A stretch of DNA of 13,024 nucleotides from DATLGB01 sp037724045. GTDB lineage: Bacteria > Actinomycetota > Thermoleophilia > Solirubrobacterales > Solirubrobacteraceae. Shown piece by piece: positions 11,422-13,024 of the stretch. The translations under genes were made by a program, and so were the position numbers. The DNA lies in NCBI GenBank assembly GCA_037724045.1, contig JBBJOW010000082.1, positions 1 to 13,024 on the forward strand. Reading direction: 5' to 3'. Each line of letters begins with the position of its first letter. Position 1 is the stretch's first letter. Below the pieces are notes generated by a model that saw only the letters and a list, made by a program, of their open reading frames with translations, did no database searches and was not told the origin of the DNA.

Positions 11422-13024
11422 CCGGCCGTCGCCCCGCCGCCGGCCGGAGGGGCGGCCGGCGTCGTCGGCAATGCCCCGCCCGCCGCGCGCGAGACATCAG
11501 CCTGGCTGCGCACGGCGCGGACGATTCCCGCCGCGGCGACGACCGGCTTGGCCCTCGTTCCCGTCCGCACGGTCACGCGGTAGAGGCCTGGGGTCGGCAG
11601 CCGGGCCCGGGCGGTGAAGCGGCCCCCGCGGACCTTGGCGGGCACCTCGACGACACGGACCCAGCCCCCGCCGCGGGTCTTGCGCTCGACCCTGAGCCGG
11701 ACGGGTCCGCCCGGGCGCACCTTGCCCGTGACGGCGACGGCGCGGCCCATGCGGACGCGCGCGGCAAGGGGTGCGACTTGCAGGACGGTCCCGACCGCGA
11801 CGCTCACGGGCGAGGAGCGAACCGGGCTCCCGGCCACCGTGGCCAGCGCGCGCACCGCCGCCCCGCGGCGCCACGGGACGGTGACATCCCAGCCGCCGTC
11901 GTCGCGCGTGGTCGTACGCCCGACGGTGACAAAGCTCTTCGCGCCCTGCTTCTGCAGCACGATCGGCGTGCCCGCGACGGGCTGTCCGTCTCCGCCGCGC
12001 AGCGTGCCGCTGAACGTCGCCCCGGCGCCGTAGGCGACTTCGACCGCTCCGGGCGCGAGCGTCAGCCGCGGCTGCGCCGCGACGGCACCTCCGAGCTTGG
12101 CCGCGCGGGCGCGGAGATCGCCGAGCTGGCGGTAGAGCGCGTTCCCGGGGCACGAGGTCGTGCAGCCGTCGCGGTGGCCGGAGATCCGCTGGTGGGCGAC
12201 CGGGACGCCCGACTTGTAGCGGTTGGCCGCACCACCGGCCGAGACGATCTCGACCGTGCCGGTCGTCGGGACCTGGTGCAGCGCGAGCTTCCAGGCGAGC
12301 ACGCGCGCGAGCGCCGCGACTCCGGCCTCGGGGAAGGCGACATCGGAGAACGTCCCGATCGTCGCGATGCCGGTCGAGTGGGCGTTCCAGCCCTGCGCCT
12401 GGGCGCCGATCACCGCAAGATCGACCCCACCGGCGCGCCCTTCGAAGATCTGCCCGAACTGGTCGACGAGGAGGTTGTAGCCGATGTCGTTCCAGCCGTT
12501 CGTGTCGCGGTGGTACTTCGCGATGGCCAGGACGATGCCCGCGGAGTCCTCGCGGGCGTACTGGTTGGCCGAGACGGTGTGGTGCACGAAGGCCATCTGC
12601 ACGTCGCCGTACTCGGGCTTGCTGCGTGGCGTCACGGCGTTCCCGCCCCACTGTGTCCGCGGGATGATGGCGGGCGGTCCGCCTTTTACTTGGGCGCCGG
12701 AGCCCACCGCGCGCAGGGTCGCGGCCGGGCGCATCGCGGGCCGCCCCACGGCGACGAAGTGCACCCGCAACCCGCGTGGCGCGCGGCGCGCGCGGAGCTG
12801 CAGCTCGTCGGCGCCGCCCGCCCAGACGGGGTCACTGGCGCCGGCCACGCGGGGCCGGTCGGGCGCGTGCTCGACGCCGACGCCGAACGGCGTCCAGGGG
12901 CTCCAGGCACCCCCGGAGCGTCGCACCCGGACCTCGACGTCGGCGCCGGCCAGCCCACGCCCGCGTAGGCCGAGCAGCTCGAAGCGCCGCGGGGCGCGCA
13001 GCACCCCGGTCGCGCGGCCCCCAC
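11418..13024 (-). CDS. PGRP/amidase_2-type N-acetylmuramoyl-L-alanine amidase, 5' end outside window
   Basis: The reading frame is open to the window edge. A GTG at 13004 is possible as an internal start, but the frame continues upstream, so the true N-terminus, presumably with a signal peptide, is missing. Numbered from 13004, residues 1-100 are a beta-rich domain with a WSPWTPFG motif. Residues 112-300 are a peptidoglycan-recognition/amidase domain: IIPRTQWGG opening, zinc ligands His141 (FVHHTV), His277 (SGHRDG) and Cys285 (CPGN), catalytic Tyr176 (WNDIGYNLLVD), and FEGRAGG. From about 310 to 500 come two Ig-like repeats (AYGAGATFSGTLRGGDGQPV; RMGRAVAVTGKVRPG). The end is a flexible Pro/Gly/Ala tail. 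It would cleave peptide stems from glycan chains in the cell wall. The stop TAG (11418-11420) overlaps the stop of the convergent cupredoxin gene. Confidence 0.93.
   Translation of the reverse strand, partial: GGRATGVLRAPRRFELLGLRGRGLAGADVEVRVRRSGGAWSPWTPFGVGVEHAPDRPRVAGASDPVWAGGADELQLRARRAPRGLRVHFVAVGRPAMRPAATLRAVGSGAQVKGGPPAIIPRTQWGGNAVTPRSKPEYGDVQMAFVHHTVSANQYAREDSAGIVLAIAKYHRDTNGWNDIGYNLLVDQFGQIFEGRAGGVDLAVIGAQAQGWNAHSTGIATIGTFSDVAFPEAGVAALARVLAWKLALHQVPTTGTVEIVSAGGAANRYKSGVPVAHQRISGHRDGCTTSCPGNALYRQLGDLRARAAKLGGAVAAQPRLTLAPGAVEVAYGAGATFSGTLRGGDGQPVAGTPIVLQKQGAKSFVTVGRTTTRDDGGWDVTVPWRRGAAVRALATVAGSPVRSSPVSVAVGTVLQVAPLAARVRMGRAVAVTGKVRPGGPVRLRVERKTRGGGWVRVVEVPAKVRGGRFTARARLPTPGLYRVTVRTGTRAKPVVAAAGIVRAVRSQADVSRAAGGALPTTPAAPPAGGGATAG

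Noticed and set aside
1..13024. CRISPR arrays, tRNA or rRNA genes
   Set aside because: No regularly spaced direct repeats, no tRNA cloverleaf with its conserved GTTCRA loop, and no rRNA signatures were seen on either strand.

Overview
The window is very GC-rich, with strong G/C at third codon positions, many GTG starts and probable leaderless promoters. Its gene content is actinobacterial: a type IV pilin behind a cyclic-di-GMP riboswitch, many VapBC/MazF-like modules and Ala/Pro-rich secreted proteins. The closest fit I can suggest is the Thermoleophilia/Solirubrobacterales part of the actinobacteria. This is inferred from protein style, not from a search.

Layout. Positions 5-91 are a c-di-GMP-I (GEMM) riboswitch, followed by a type IV pilin gene (178-624) and a strong hairpin terminator (648-678). 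Positions 680-1207 hold no intact large gene; the only recognisable item is a short ribbon-helix-helix antitoxin-like ORF on the minus strand (943-1107). A YibE/F-family membrane protein follows (1208-2521).

Positions 2600-6800 form a dense cluster of toxin-antitoxin genes. An intact MntA-HepT pair (2603-3393) comes first. Next are an IS110 transposase fragment, an internally deleted DUF4160 gene, a frameshifted DUF2442 gene, an uncharacterised antitoxin-like gene next to a frameshifted MazF/PemK toxin, a FitA-like antitoxin overlapping a doubly frameshifted PIN toxin, and an intact VapBC pair on the minus strand. The modules after MntA-HepT and before the last VapBC look like decaying remains: toxins are broken while antitoxins stay open.

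Positions 7007-10925 form a zinc-homeostasis locus. A Fur-family regulator (probably Zur) faces a three-gene minus-strand ABC transporter operon. Its first gene is an in-frame fusion of a membrane permease with the periplasmic zinc-binding lipoprotein; an ATPase and a second, separate permease follow. A near-perfect palindrome (10931-10947) just upstream of the fusion start is the best candidate Zur operator. Divergent from the operon is a lipoprotein cupredoxin with an amicyanin-like copper site (11020-11421). Its stop codon overlaps that of a convergent, partial PGRP-type N-acetylmuramoyl-L-alanine amidase with C-terminal Ig-like repeats (11418 to the window end).

The main points for follow-up are the permease-lipoprotein fusion, the riboswitch-pilin unit, the clustered toxin inactivation with indels at T-runs, and the unfamiliar 118-residue antitoxin candidate next to mazF.
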